This document shows, piece by piece, positions 21,187-31,113 of a stretch of DNA of 64,000 nt. Numbering within the stretch: the first letter of the stretch is position 1; each line of letters begins with the position of its first letter. Both the position numbers and the translations under genes were made by a program. The DNA is from Eulemur rufifrons (lineage: Eukaryota; Chordata; Mammalia; Primates; Lemuridae), in assembly GCF_041146395.1 (NCBI RefSeq), contig NC_090996.1, positions 31,086,738 through 31,150,737 of the forward strand, written 5' to 3'. The notes below the pieces were generated by a model. The model worked only from the letters and a program-made list of their open reading frames with translations. It searched no databases and had not been told where the DNA came from.

Positions 21187-23650
21187 TTTAAAGAGAGCAT
21201 GGATGTATTTTCCTCTGTCCAAGAAGAAAGGTGAGGCTGGATTTCTTATCTGCCTTTCCTGGTATCCTTTAAGTAGCACAGACACAGGACGTTCTGTGAA
21301 GAGGTGGACATGAGGCTTTTAATCGAAGATGCTGGGATGTGGGGAAGGCCCCCCTCCCTGGCCCTGTGGCACGGCCATGTGATCAATATCTTTTGCTCCT
21401 TCAATGGGATCTGTGAATTCAAGGTTTCATGCAACGGAAAAGACAAGAACAACTCAAAGGCCCGTGTAAAGGGGGCTTGGCCAGAAGGACAAGGACATTC
21501 GTCCCACAGCATGAGGAGCATGCTCCTCCGTGCTCCCTGAGCTCACACAGAGAGCCCTGGTGTTGGCCCAACCAAAGTGCGGTGGCTTCCGCTGAACTCC
21601 ACTCCACCGCGGCGCAACCTGCCCTCATTAAAGATTCTCTACAAACAGGTGCTTCTCACTGGGCTGACTTCTGAAATGGCTTTCTTTTTATTCCCAGGGA
21701 CACATCAAGAGCTGAAGGGGATTCATGCAGTATAGATCAGTCGGCCATTGACAGTGCATCAGGCTTTGACAAGCTGCTTGGCTCGGTTGAAAGTCTAGGT
21801 TGGGCTTGGGCCCATCAAGGCTATGCTATTGAATTATTGACAGGCACTCACCGTGGTGCAAGGGGAGAGTGGGCCCCAACCTCAGCTCAATAAAGATGAA
21901 ATGGAAACCCTCTCTGAAGCCGACTTTAGCACGTTAAAGGAGTTTTAATGGGCTGGTTTAAAATTCAGTAAGAGAATGCATTAGGCTGATTATATTTTCA
22001 ATGGCTAAATGCGGGCACGCACACAAATTTGGGATTCTGAAGGGTTTACAAATGAGTGGGGAGGCTGTCAGGATGAATTATGCCCTTCTAAAGCAAAGCA
22101 AGAGGCTGTGCATGTTCCAGCCTGATCTCAAGAACAGTTATTTTCCTACCCTCTCTCCTTGGTTGTCTTCCTCCACCAACCCAGCACAGCACTAACCTGC
22201 TGGTCTGAATGTCATAAAGGGAATCTGCCCTGCCATCTTGGTCACTGTGGCCCCAAAGGACCCAGACCATAGACTGAAAACCATAGAAGCACCTTTCGCC
22301 CCCTCTCACCCCATTTGTCACTTCCCTCCCCATCTCTGGCAAGAATAAGGTGTTCCTCATTTCAGCAACTTATTAGAGGACATGAAGAACCTTCTGTAGC
22401 CAGAGTCCCCAGGTTAGTAAATTAATATTAACAATTCTGATATTTCTTATATAATCTTTTCTTCCTTAAATTCCCACCTGCCAAGATTTACTTGTATTTT
22501 AATAGCTGATGTCAGACAAGCATCGTGCCGCAAGTCCCATCTCAGAACTATAATTTTAAATACAATGAGACGCGCATCAACTGTCGCATTGACATGCAGG
22601 GAATTATTCCACGTGGACTCTTAAAATGCATCCTAAAAGCTTCAAAGACCTAGCACATTTTAAAAGAATTCAAATTGATGATCGTGGTGTGTTCTTTTAT
22701 TTTTTTTTAAGCAATTTGTCTAATGTGACCCTATATTCATTTTTTTTTTTTTTTTTATGACTTCCCTTCCAATGGCCTGCCTCCTGTCAAGATGCAGAAA
22801 GGGACGACCAGCACATCTAAATCTGTGTTCATTTGCCTTCTGCAAGATTATCTTTGCCACGTTGAGCAGTATAAGTAAATCAAAGATGCTTCTCAGGGCT
22901 GCAGGAGTAGGCTAATCTCCAAACAAATATTTAGAAGGCAGCTTTGCCTACTTTGGCCTTAATCGTTTCCAACTGATTTGACTTATTCTAATTACAGCCT
23001 TTATGTTATAAAAGCCATTTTTATGTTGCCGGGGAGCAGTTTCATTGCAAATACATGAAATTTTGCTGAGTTTCCGTTCCCATGTTGATTATGGAAATGG
23101 GACTCTGCAGCTTGGCTCTAATTAGAAAAACACACTGCATGGAATGTCAACAATTTTTAACATTAATAACGTGCCGACAGTGTCCTTTTGTCTCTCTCAA
23201 CATCCTTTCCACCAAGTCTGACACCAGAGTGCCTCTGATGCACTCTGCTATGTCAAGGAGGACTCATTTTCCCCAGGTTTGATGGGCAAGAACGCCTCTC
23301 CCACCCCCAAAGTGGGAGCTGCCTATTTGGAGAAGAAGGATACTAATTTAATAGAACAGAAAAGGGAGGAGGGAAAAAAGATAATTAAATTCTAGCACAG
23401 TTGAGGGGAGTGCATTTGTTTCATGATCATAAACTTGGAGAAGGCTAGCACAGTATAATAAAGCAGATTAAGTGGGTCCTATGGCGAATCAGAGAAAATG
23501 GAGATGCATCTCTTCTGTGGCTTCTTTCTGGCATCATGAGATTTTATAATATGTTAAGAAGATGTCAGCAAGCAGACCAAATAATTCCCTAGATATCTCA
23601 CTTAGACTGGGGGTTGGGGACCAGAAGTCAGAGCTCAGGACTCTTGTCAC
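20228..23650. other. 3.4-kb transposon-poor block, AT-rich in its right half
   Basis: No named transposon apart from simple repeats: AATTAATT-type at 20231-20254, (TC)n at 21143-21178, and T runs at 22700-22709 and 22740-22756. 22380-23180 is AT-rich with many TAAT/ATTA cores and a POU-octamer-like TTGCAAAT at 23045-23052, reminiscent of conserved developmental enhancers. No exon seen. Function is inference. Confidence 0.45.
21140..21191 (+). repeat. (TC)n microsatellite plus T tract
   Basis: About 18 CT units followed by 12 T (to 21190). On the reverse strand this makes a GA/A-rich open frame encoding EREREK repeats, which is an artefact. Confidence 0.95.
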
Positions 23651-23810
23651 CCTACTAGGTTCCTGAGTGCCCCTCAATTGCCTGATGGGGCAGAAAGGGT
23701 TAACCCTGGGCCAGTTCTATAAACTCACTGAGCCTCAGTTTCCTCATCTTTAAAATGGTAGGCTCATGCCGACCTTGTAGGCTCGTAAGGAGGAGGCATA
23801 TGCAATGCTA
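23650..23810 (-). repeat. MIR SINE
   Basis: 'tcactgagcctcagtttcc', 'tcatctttaaaatggtaggc' and 'gaccttgtaggctcgtaag' are a clear reverse MIR. Confidence 0.85.
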
Positions 23811-24029
23811 TTGTTCTGTGCCATGAATGCACATCCAGCCAGCTGCTGTGAACAGTGATCTGGTGGACACTATCCAAATTCCAAACATTCCTAACCTCTG
23901 TATAGGCAATTCCAGTTCTTGTAAAATATCTGACGTGAAGCCACACACATGTGTTTGTTCAAACACATCTGTTCAAGTTTGCCTACCACAGTACTTTGGG
24001 AGACAAAGACGAGGGGAAAAACCACCCAT

Positions 24030-24150
24030 AAGAAAGATGTCTATGATCCATTGTTAAATGAAAATGTCCCCAATAAGGATAGAATAATTCCGCTGAAAAA
24101 AATATATATATTTTGCTTGGTCAAAAGATAGGAATATTTAAATTGCAAAG
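24030..24150 (+). repeat. possible L1M 3' fragment
   Basis: 'gatccattgttaaatgaaaa' and the following AT-rich 'tatatatattttgcttgg' resemble old L1 3' UTR. Weak. Confidence 0.35.
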
Positions 24151-24396
24151 ATACTACTACTTTGTCCTCTGATAAGTCTGTCTTGAGTTATGCTGTCATT
24201 AACAGAGTTGTTTGTGTACATGTAGAGAAGCTTCCATGATGTTCAGGAGAGTTCGGGCCCCACTCTCCCTAGAAAAGTAACTGAAGACCAAGGCAGACAG
24301 AGAAGAGAAGAGGTTGCTATGGAATAAAAGGAATGATTTGCTGCAGCGATGTTGAAGGACTCCAGCAAGTGATGCTGCCTTTGGTCATTTCCATGG

Positions 24397-24399
<3 letters not shown>

Positions 24400-24436
<37 letters not shown>

Positions 24437-24437
24437 A
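24400..24437 (+). repeat. (CA)n microsatellite
   Basis: About 17 uninterrupted CA units. Z-DNA-prone and probably length-polymorphic. Confidence 0.97.
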
Positions 24438-24883
24438 GTGGGGCAACTCCTGAAGTTATAATGCAACCTAAAGCATGGGCAAATGAAGCCCTTACTTTCT
24501 TCCATACACAATCTGGCATTGTGCCTGTGATTTTTACCTGGCTGATGATGAAGACCTTCTTAATGGTTTCCATCCTCCAGGCACCAGAACCCACCTGAAT
24601 ACTATTAATAAAACCCACAACTGAATAGACTGAAGGGGTAGGCACTTTTCCTGGCAGTGAGTGGAATTCTTCGTTAAGTTGGCCTGCAATTGTTCATCTT
24701 ACATTTTCCATCTGATGGTCCTTAAACCAGGTCCCTCCTCTGCTTAAAAACCTCGTGGATACAGATGCTGCCATTTCAAGGAGATGGAGCATAACTCTCC
24801 ACCCTTCAGCGCAAGCTGCTCATAGTGATCTCCTTCCAAAGAGTACAGAATGGGGTGAGAGAAAAACAGTCACATGACAGTGG

Positions 24884-25426
24884 AGAAACCTGATAAACAT
24901 GTCAGCCAGAGGATCAAGGTGGACATGAACAGTGATAAGTCATTTTGATACTATGCACCATTGGCATGATGTGATGAGAAGGGCAATCTGCCTCTGTGGC
25001 CTTCCTCTCCAAACCCATGACCCCAGCATCACCATTGGACAACCCTTTCCCCCAAATGAGGGACATTCTACAAAACACCTGGGTAGTATTCCTCAAAACC
25101 ATCAAGATCACCAAAACCAAGAAAAACCTAAGAAATGGCCACAGACTAGAGGACACTAAGGAGACAGGACGATGAAATCTAATGTAGATCTTAGATGGGG
25201 TCCTGGAACAGAAAGGGGCTAGGTAAAAACTAAGGGAATCTAAATAAAATATGGACATTAGTTAGCAATAATGCATCAATATTGGTTCATTCATTGTGAT
25301 AAATGTACCATATTGATGTGAGATGTTAACAATTGGGAAAACTAGATGCTGGGTGGATGAGAATTCTTTGCATTATCTTTGCAACTTTTCTGCAAGTCAA
25401 AATGTTTATTAAAGATACTAAACTGC
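24884..25426 (+). repeat. L1M-family 3' end (~540 bp)
   Basis: Old L1 tail: 'gagaaacctgataaacatg', 'gtgatgtgatgagaagggc', 'tgagggacattctacaaaac', 'ggggtcctggaacagaaagg' and 'gtgagatgttaacaattgg', then 'tatctttgcaacttttctgc'. No ORF remains. Confidence 0.85.
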
Positions 25427-25434
25427 AAGGGCTC

Positions 25435-25866
25435 CCAAGGGCGTGCTGGTCCTCGTGGTCTGGCCCCTGCCTTATCTCCAGCTCCTGCTTCATCTCCTGC
25501 AACACCACTTGTCTGTGGTTTCCTGCGCTTGTACCTGGTTTACGGCAATTTGCTCCTGTAATTTCCTTCACCAAGAGCATCCCTGGTCTGTCTTCCTTTT
25601 TACCTGGTTTACACCATTTAGTGTCTTTATGTTCATTCAGCCTTGACCTCCCCGAGAGCAGATTCCAACAGTATTAACTGTTCATTCTCAACATTCTCAC
25701 AAATACTCTGTCCAAAATTCAACCTATCTTTTCAGTTTATAATTGTCTAGTATGCCAGTGTACCACACCTCTCTAAACTCCTTCAGAAAACTAGCCTCAT
25801 TTACCTTTTCTCCTTGTCACTTGACTCCATCCATGGCACACACAGGTGTTAAATAAGTATTTTTAG
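25435..25866 (+). repeat. L2 LINE fragment
   Basis: 'gtctggcccctgccttatct', 'ctcctgcttcatctcctgc' and near the end 'ggcacacacaggtgttaaat' with 'aagtatttttagaatggat' fit L2 sense strand. Its 3' tail runs directly into the tetranucleotide array. Confidence 0.65.
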
Positions 25867-26160
25867 AATGGATAGATGGATAGATGGGTGGATAGAAGGA
25901 TGGATGGATGGAGGGAGGGAGGGATGGAGGGAGGGATGGAGGAATGGATGAATGGATGGATGGATGGAGGGATGGAGGGAGGGAGGGATGGAGGGAGGGA
26001 TGGAGGGATGGAGGGATGGATGAATGGATGCATGGATGGATGGAGGGAGGGATGGATGGAGGGATGGGTGGATGAGTGGATGGATGGATGGAGGGATGGA
26101 GGGAGGGATGGATGGAGGGATGGATGGATTAGTGTATGGATGGATGGAGGGATGCATGAA
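25866..26160 (+). repeat. (GGAT/GGAG)n array, ~295 bp
   Basis: Interrupted 4-bp units (ggat, ggag, gaat, gggt) organised in higher-order blocks such as 'gatggagggaggga'. G-quadruplex-capable (five GGG runs in 25913-25935). Open frames through it encode MDGWREGG or HPSIPPS repeats and are artefacts. Confidence 0.95.
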
Positions 26161-26573
26161 GGTTGAGCACTTTGTTGGGGGAAGTCTATCAGCATACCCA
26201 CCCCCACTGCCCCTCCTCCATGGCTGCCTGAGGAAGAACCTTGGGAAAACAAGAATGAATACGTGGGATTTTTGTATGTTGTCTGCTGAGGGCTATGAGA
26301 TGTAAACCTTCCCCATTGCCCCCCACAGAAGTTACAGAGATGTCTTCTATACTGCTCACAAATGTTACTTGAGAGATTGAATTCTCCAGGGGAAATGCCA
26401 CAAAGCTGTTAATTCTGTGTTGTTATGGCCTGAAAACAGAGATGGCCATGTGTAGAAGTTCAGAATCGAGGCAGGGACAGAGAGGACAAAAGAGCATTAG
26501 CTCTAGGAATCAGCAGGAATCTTGGGGAGGTTCCTCACTGTGTAGAATAGGCAGTTAGCTGGAGTCTAGGATA
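26161..26573. other. unique spacer, no gene seen
   Basis: Nothing recognisable in about 410 bp. Confidence 0.5.
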
Positions 26574-26804
26574 GAGGCCTTAAACTACAGCCCACAGGCC
26601 AAATTCAGCTCCCCATTTTTTTTTTTTTATAAATAAAGTTTTATTAGAACACAGTCACATCCATTTTTTTATGTACTGTCTGTGGCTACTTTCACACTAA
26701 AACAGTAGAGTTGAGTAGCTATAACAGAGACCAGATGGCCTGCAAAGCCTAAAATAGTTACTCTCTGGCCCTTTACAAAGCACGTTTGTGCATAACTGGT
26801 CTAA
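26574..26804 (+). mobile_element. hAT-Charlie-type MITE ('cagcccacaggcc' family)
   Basis: 'actacagcccacaggccaaa', 'ataaagttttattagaacac', 'gttgagtagctataacagag' and 'tggcctgcaaagcctaaaa' follow a known MER-class element. Subfamily name uncertain. A second copy lies at 46945-47178 in reverse. Confidence 0.8.
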
Positions 26805-27057
26805 GAGAGGGAATGCTATGTCTGTGAGGTACAACGCACCCTGAGTCACTGTCTCCCCCAAACAGCCGCAGTAAGCACAATGGGGCATTAGATGAATTCA
26901 CAAAAATTTTGTTCTCTGGTCTTGGGAGCCTAAATTTTATGAAGATTAAAGATGAGTGGGATAATGGATTAGCCTTTTTTCTAGGAGTTATCTATGCAGA
27001 GATTTTTAACCCAAAGCCCAAAGATCACCTCTCTCCAATAATTCTTTTAATGACTAT

Positions 27058-27489
27058 GTTTTTTATTTCAAAGTATTATGGGGGTACAAATATTTCTGGT
27101 GAAATAGATCACTTTTTATAATGCTTGAGTCATAGTTATACGTGTGCCTATCACCCAGATAGTGTTCATTATACCCGTTAGGTAGGTTTTGGCCCAACCC
27201 CTCCTCCCTACTGCTTGACTTCCACTGAGATTTACTTCCCTCTGTACACATGTGTGCTTATCAATTAGTTCCAGTTTAACAGCGAGTACATGTCCTGTTT
27301 GTTTTTTCATTCTTTAGATAATACACTTAGGATAATGGTCTCCAGTTCCACCCAAATTGTTGCAAAAGGCATTAAATTATCCTTCTTCGTGGCTGAGTAG
27401 TACTCCATTGTATACATATACTACATTTTGCTAACCCACTCATGGACTGATGGGCACTTGGATTGATTCACAATTGCAAAGATGTGGAA
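27058..27489 (-). mobile_element. 5'-truncated, 5'-inverted L1
   Basis: Reverse-orientation L1 with T-rich tail (27058-27068), 3' UTR ('tattatgggggtacaaatat') and the end of the ORF2 region ('gagtagtactccattgtata'). At 27465/27466 the strand switches: 27466-27489 is L1 sense sequence. See findings. Confidence 0.88.
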
Positions 27490-27924
27490 TCTCTCCAAGA
27501 ATTCTATCCTGCCTTGGTGGTCACATCCCACCTTTAAGACAAGGACCAGAATTAAGACAAGTCTGACAGCCGCATTTGCACCCCAGGTAAAAGCCCTGGG
27601 GGCCATCCGGCATCCCTACTGATATGGCAACTTCCTCGATGACCAACACACTGTGGGGGCCTCCCACTGGGATCTGAGGATTCATCTGTCCTGCTGCTGG
27701 GGTGACGCCCTCCTCCCCACTGGGGTGGGGGTAGGAAACCCAAGTAGAGGGACAGAGCACTCCAGGTGACACAGGATGCCCACTGGTGGGAAGGTAGAAT
27801 CCTCTAATGAGACCTCAGAGAAAGTCATCTTTTGTGTTAACTAGAAACAAACCCCTGCATAGACAGTGTGAATTGGGTGGTGGGGGAAAGTTCTCTCTAA
27901 TGGGGAGCTAACTAGCTCAGCAAT
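27490..27924. other. unique spacer, no gene seen
   Basis: GC-rich unique sequence. Overlapping reverse open frames (61-83 codons) are unsupported. Confidence 0.5.
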
Positions 27925-28360
27925 TAAGTGAGTGCTCTGCACCAGGGACGGCAGGCTTCCTGGCCTCAAACACCAGCTCTGTCACTTACCAATGTGGGTC
28001 TAAAGCAGGTCACTTAACCTCTCTATGTCTTTGTTCTATAGCTTTTGCCAGAGGCTAAGGAGAGGATGGAATGGACATGACTGCTGAATGGATGTGGGGT
28101 TTCCTTTTGAGGTTACTAAAATGTTCTGAAACCAGATAGTGATGGTGGTTGCACACCATTGTAAATGCACTAAATGTCACTAACGACAGATTTTATGTTA
28201 TGTGTATTTTACCAGATTTTTTTTTAAGCGTATAAAACAATAGGGTCCCTTGCTCTAGAGGTAAGAAAAGAGATGAAATGAAGACATCGTGTAAAACACC
28301 AGCACAGTGCGTGACACAGGGCAGATAACCAGTCAGCGTCCCTTTGTGGTCAGGGTTGTT
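27925..28360 (-). repeat. MIR SINE interrupted by an L1M tail
   Basis: Left MIR part 27925-28044 ('ctctgtcacttaccaatgtg', 'caggtcacttaacctctct'). Right MIR part about 28255-28360 ('gagatgaaatgaagacatcg', 'accagcacagtgcgtgacac'). The intervening sequence is an L1M tail, so the MIR is the older element. Confidence 0.75.
28045..28232 (+). repeat. L1M 3' end nested in MIR
   Basis: 'actaaaatgttctgaaacc', 'gtgatggtggttgcacacca' and 'attttatgttatgtgtattt', ending in a T/A tract, match old L1 3' tails. Confidence 0.75.
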
Positions 28361-28564
28361 GTAGGAAAGCCTGGCTCTGCATGTGCCTTTGGAGTTTGCT
28401 AGACTAGAGGGCCATGTGTGGGCTTGGACTCCTGTTTGATGATTGTGAAAGCAAACCCTCCATCCAACACAGATTCAAGGACATGTGCTTTTATCCCTCT
28501 GAGTCTAAAAAGCAAGCAAACTAAGATTCTTTGGCAGATTCCTAATGTCGAGTTCCCTTCCAGT

Positions 28565-28765
28565 CATATCATATGAGTGTTATTTCATGCCCATAACAAT
28601 CACACCCTACCACCCCTTTTTCCTACAAAGAAGGAAGCTTAGACTAAAAAAAGTTAAGTGACATGAACAGGAGCATCCAGGTAACAAGTGGGCCGGAGTT
28701 CACCAGTGGATCCTGGTCACTAAACCTGAAATCTAGTGTACTATTCCATACCACGCTGTCAGCTG
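28565..28765 (+). repeat. MIR SINE
   Basis: 'aaaaagttaagtgacatgaa', 'catccaggtaacaagtggg' and 'ccggagttcaccagtggatc' match the MIR core and 3' part. Confidence 0.75.
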
Positions 28766-28865
28766 TTAATGAGACACAGATTGGTTGGGTGCCAGTTTTG
28801 TCAAGGGGAAGTTGTTTCAAAATATTCTCAACAGTGAGATGCTGCAGCTTTGCTTTTGTAAATGT

Positions 28866-28906
28866 ATAAAAAACAACAATAACAACAACACAACAATAAA
28901 TATCTT
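28866..28906 (+). repeat. (AAC)n-rich tract
   Basis: Repeated aac/aat triplets. Confidence 0.85.
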
Positions 28907-29067
28907 TCCAAACAAGGAATGGCTATAGGCAAATCTATGAGGCTAGAATATTTACAGTGACTTATAGAACACTATTTATTCCAAAATATTTAAGTGCACT
29001 AGATTAATGTTGAGCTCCTCTGTCTGGATTATAGCATTAGTGGAAGGAAAGTAGAACAACTAAAAAA

Positions 29068-29208
29068 AAATCCATTCATTCTCCCAATTCCTTTTGAGCA
29101 CCTACTGTTTGTAAGGAATCATGTTAGGAGCTCCAGCAAACTAACAAATGGCCCTTGGCCAAGAGAAGCTCCAATATAAAGAGGTGAAAGTAAGTAGGTA
29201 AATGCAAC
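29068..29208 (-). repeat. L2 LINE 3' fragment
   Basis: 'ttttgagcacctactgtttg' and 'aatcatgttaggagctccag' match the reverse L2 terminus. It faces an opposite-strand L2 at 29215. Confidence 0.75.
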
Positions 29209-29214
29209 TCTGTA

Positions 29215-29345
29215 ACATAAATTCCACAAGGGCAGGGCTTTTTGTATAATACATTTTGTTTACTAATGAATTCTCCAGCTTCTAGGGGAGCATCCAAAAC
29301 ATAGTATGTCTTAATAATTATTAGTTAGATTAATGAAGAATGGAA
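29215..29345 (+). repeat. L2 LINE 3' end
   Basis: 'ccacaagggcagggcttttt', 'aattctccagcttctagggg' and a degenerate 'cttaataattattagttaga' follow L2 sense 3' sequence. Confidence 0.65.
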
Positions 29346-29519
29346 GGAAATAAAGTATGATGCAATGGCAGTAATATGATCCAGAGAAGCACAGAAAATA
29401 AGTAGATAAGTGTCTGGCCAATACTCTACCTATATTCTTTTCCAACCATGAAGATTCTAAGTTCTGCAAGGGAAAAGATACATTATCTCCCTCGTGCCTT
29501 ACCCCACAATAGCTCTTCC

Positions 29520-29960
29520 ATCCATTTGATGATCATTTCCTGCTTGCCCAGCATACTAGGTTCTGATGGTATAAGAGAGGGCAAAATGGGTGGCTTCCTG
29601 TCTTCTTGGGGTTTATTTTAGAGTAAGAGAAATAAGATTCAATGCCTATAAAATCATTGCAGCCTGCTGTGAGTGCTACAAAGGAATGGTACAGAGTGCT
29701 GGCCATGAGAACCAAAGCTAGCTGGGCGGGGACTACTTGTGATGGGCTGGCCAGGGAAGGCTTCTCAGAGGTGATACCTATGATGAATCAACAGTGGATG
29801 GATGAGAAGGGGGTGAAAGAAGGACAGGCAGGGTGGCTTGTGCAAAGTCCTTGAGATGCCAGGATGCCCCAGCATGAAGGTGAAGCCAGGGTGGCTGAGG
29901 ATGGGACAGCAGGGCAGGGAGCCACCAGACAGGGATGCAGCTTTACCCCTGTCCACCGGA
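29520..29960 (-). repeat. L2 LINE fragment
   Basis: 'cagcatactaggttctgatg', 'gggaaggcttctcagaggtg' and 'gcaaagtccttgagatgcca' are in reverse L2 order. Confidence 0.75.
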
Positions 29961-30159
29961 AGGAAGGAATCTTTGGCAGTGGCTCCAGTTCACAAGGTTG
30001 CATTCATAGTTCTCATCAGGAGATGCCACAGAGGCATCACCCTGCTCAATTTCCTCACAGCTCCTGAGTGGCCTCCTGTCCACTTCCACATATTCATTTC
30101 TGTGGGTCAGATCATCATTCCGTCAGTGTGGGTATTCCCAGTAGTACACGGAAAATGAC

Positions 30160-30385
30160 ATAGACCCTCATATATATTGAACTTTTGCAAAATGCTAGGC
30201 ATTGCATTGATAACTACCATTATCAATATTATCATTCCCATTATAAAGCTGAGTAAGACTGAGTCTCAGAGAGGGGAAGTGAACTGCCCTCAAGGCAAAA
30301 ACAACCCTCATCTATGGTCATGTCAACATTCCGACATAGGGTATCTGATTCCAAAGTTTGGTCTTTAACCATTAGATATGAATTC
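30160..30385 (+). repeat. MIR SINE, near full length
   Basis: 'aaaatgctaggcattgcatt', 'cattataaagctgagtaaga', 'ctcagagaggggaagtgaac' and 'ctgattccaaagtttggtc' match MIR end to end. Confidence 0.8.
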
Positions 30386-30404
30386 TCATAAATCAGATTT
30401 GTCT

Positions 30405-30765
30405 CATGCAAGACTTATTTATTCAATTAAAAAAATGACTGTTCAATGACCACATGCAGGCCCAATTCAAGGTGTGGGAGAAATTAAATTAGTAAAAGGG
30501 ATCCCTGACTTTAGCGAGGAAAACACATAAACACCATCATACAACATGATACGCCCACCAGGCAGCTATGCATAAGGAGCTATGGGATTTCAGATTTGCA
30601 GGGAGTGACAGACACAGCTGAAGCTTCCCAGAAGAGATGATACTTGAGCAACAACTTAAAACTTGGACAAGAACTTTCCAGGTGAGCACATGGGAAGCAG
30701 GAATGTGAAAAGACATTTATTCTGGAGGCACCAAGTATGTCCAAAGAATAGTGGAATAAGCTTGG
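30405..30765 (-). repeat. L2 LINE fragment
   Basis: Reverse L2 order: 'gactgttcaatgaccacat', 'gggatccctgactttagcga', 'gaagcttcccagaagagatg' and 'agcaggaatgtgaaaaga'. Confidence 0.65.
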
Positions 30766-30949
30766 GCAGGGGGAGGTGAGACGGGATGGGAAGAAATGGC
30801 TCCCTGGTGAAAGGTCTCAGAAGTCAATGAGAGATCTGGGACCTCGCCCTGGAGAGAGCGGGGAGCTGGGCACGGTTGTTAAGCTTGGGGGTGGAGGCAC
30901 ATTTCACACACAGCAAAGCCCAAGCCTGTCAAACTTCACCAGAGCTTCC

Positions 30950-31113
30950 GTAAGTGAAGCTCTCAGAGCAGCAGCAGCAGCAGCAGCATCTCTCGGGAGT
31001 TTATTAGAAAGCAAATCCTATGTCCCCACCCTACACCCTAAGGAATCAGAAGTTGTGAGATTTTAACAAGCCCTCCAGGGAACGCTGACACACACCTAAG
31101 TATGAGAACCAGA
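30950..31113. mobile_element. MER5A-type hAT MITE with (CAG)n expansion
   Basis: The interior 'tttattagaaagcaaatcct', 'aaggaatcagaagttgtgag' and 'ttttaacaagccctccaggg', with the end 'aagtatgagaacca', match MER5A. The usual 'agcagcatca' segment has expanded to about seven CAG units (30967-30988). Confidence 0.85.

Noticed and set aside
21140..21191. Charged EREREK coiled-coil-like frame on the reverse strand
   Set aside because: Encoded by the (TC)n/T simple repeat.
25849..26252. 102- and 129-codon repetitive open frames (HPSIPPS / MDGWREGG)
   Set aside because: Direct translation of the GGAT/GGAG simple repeat.
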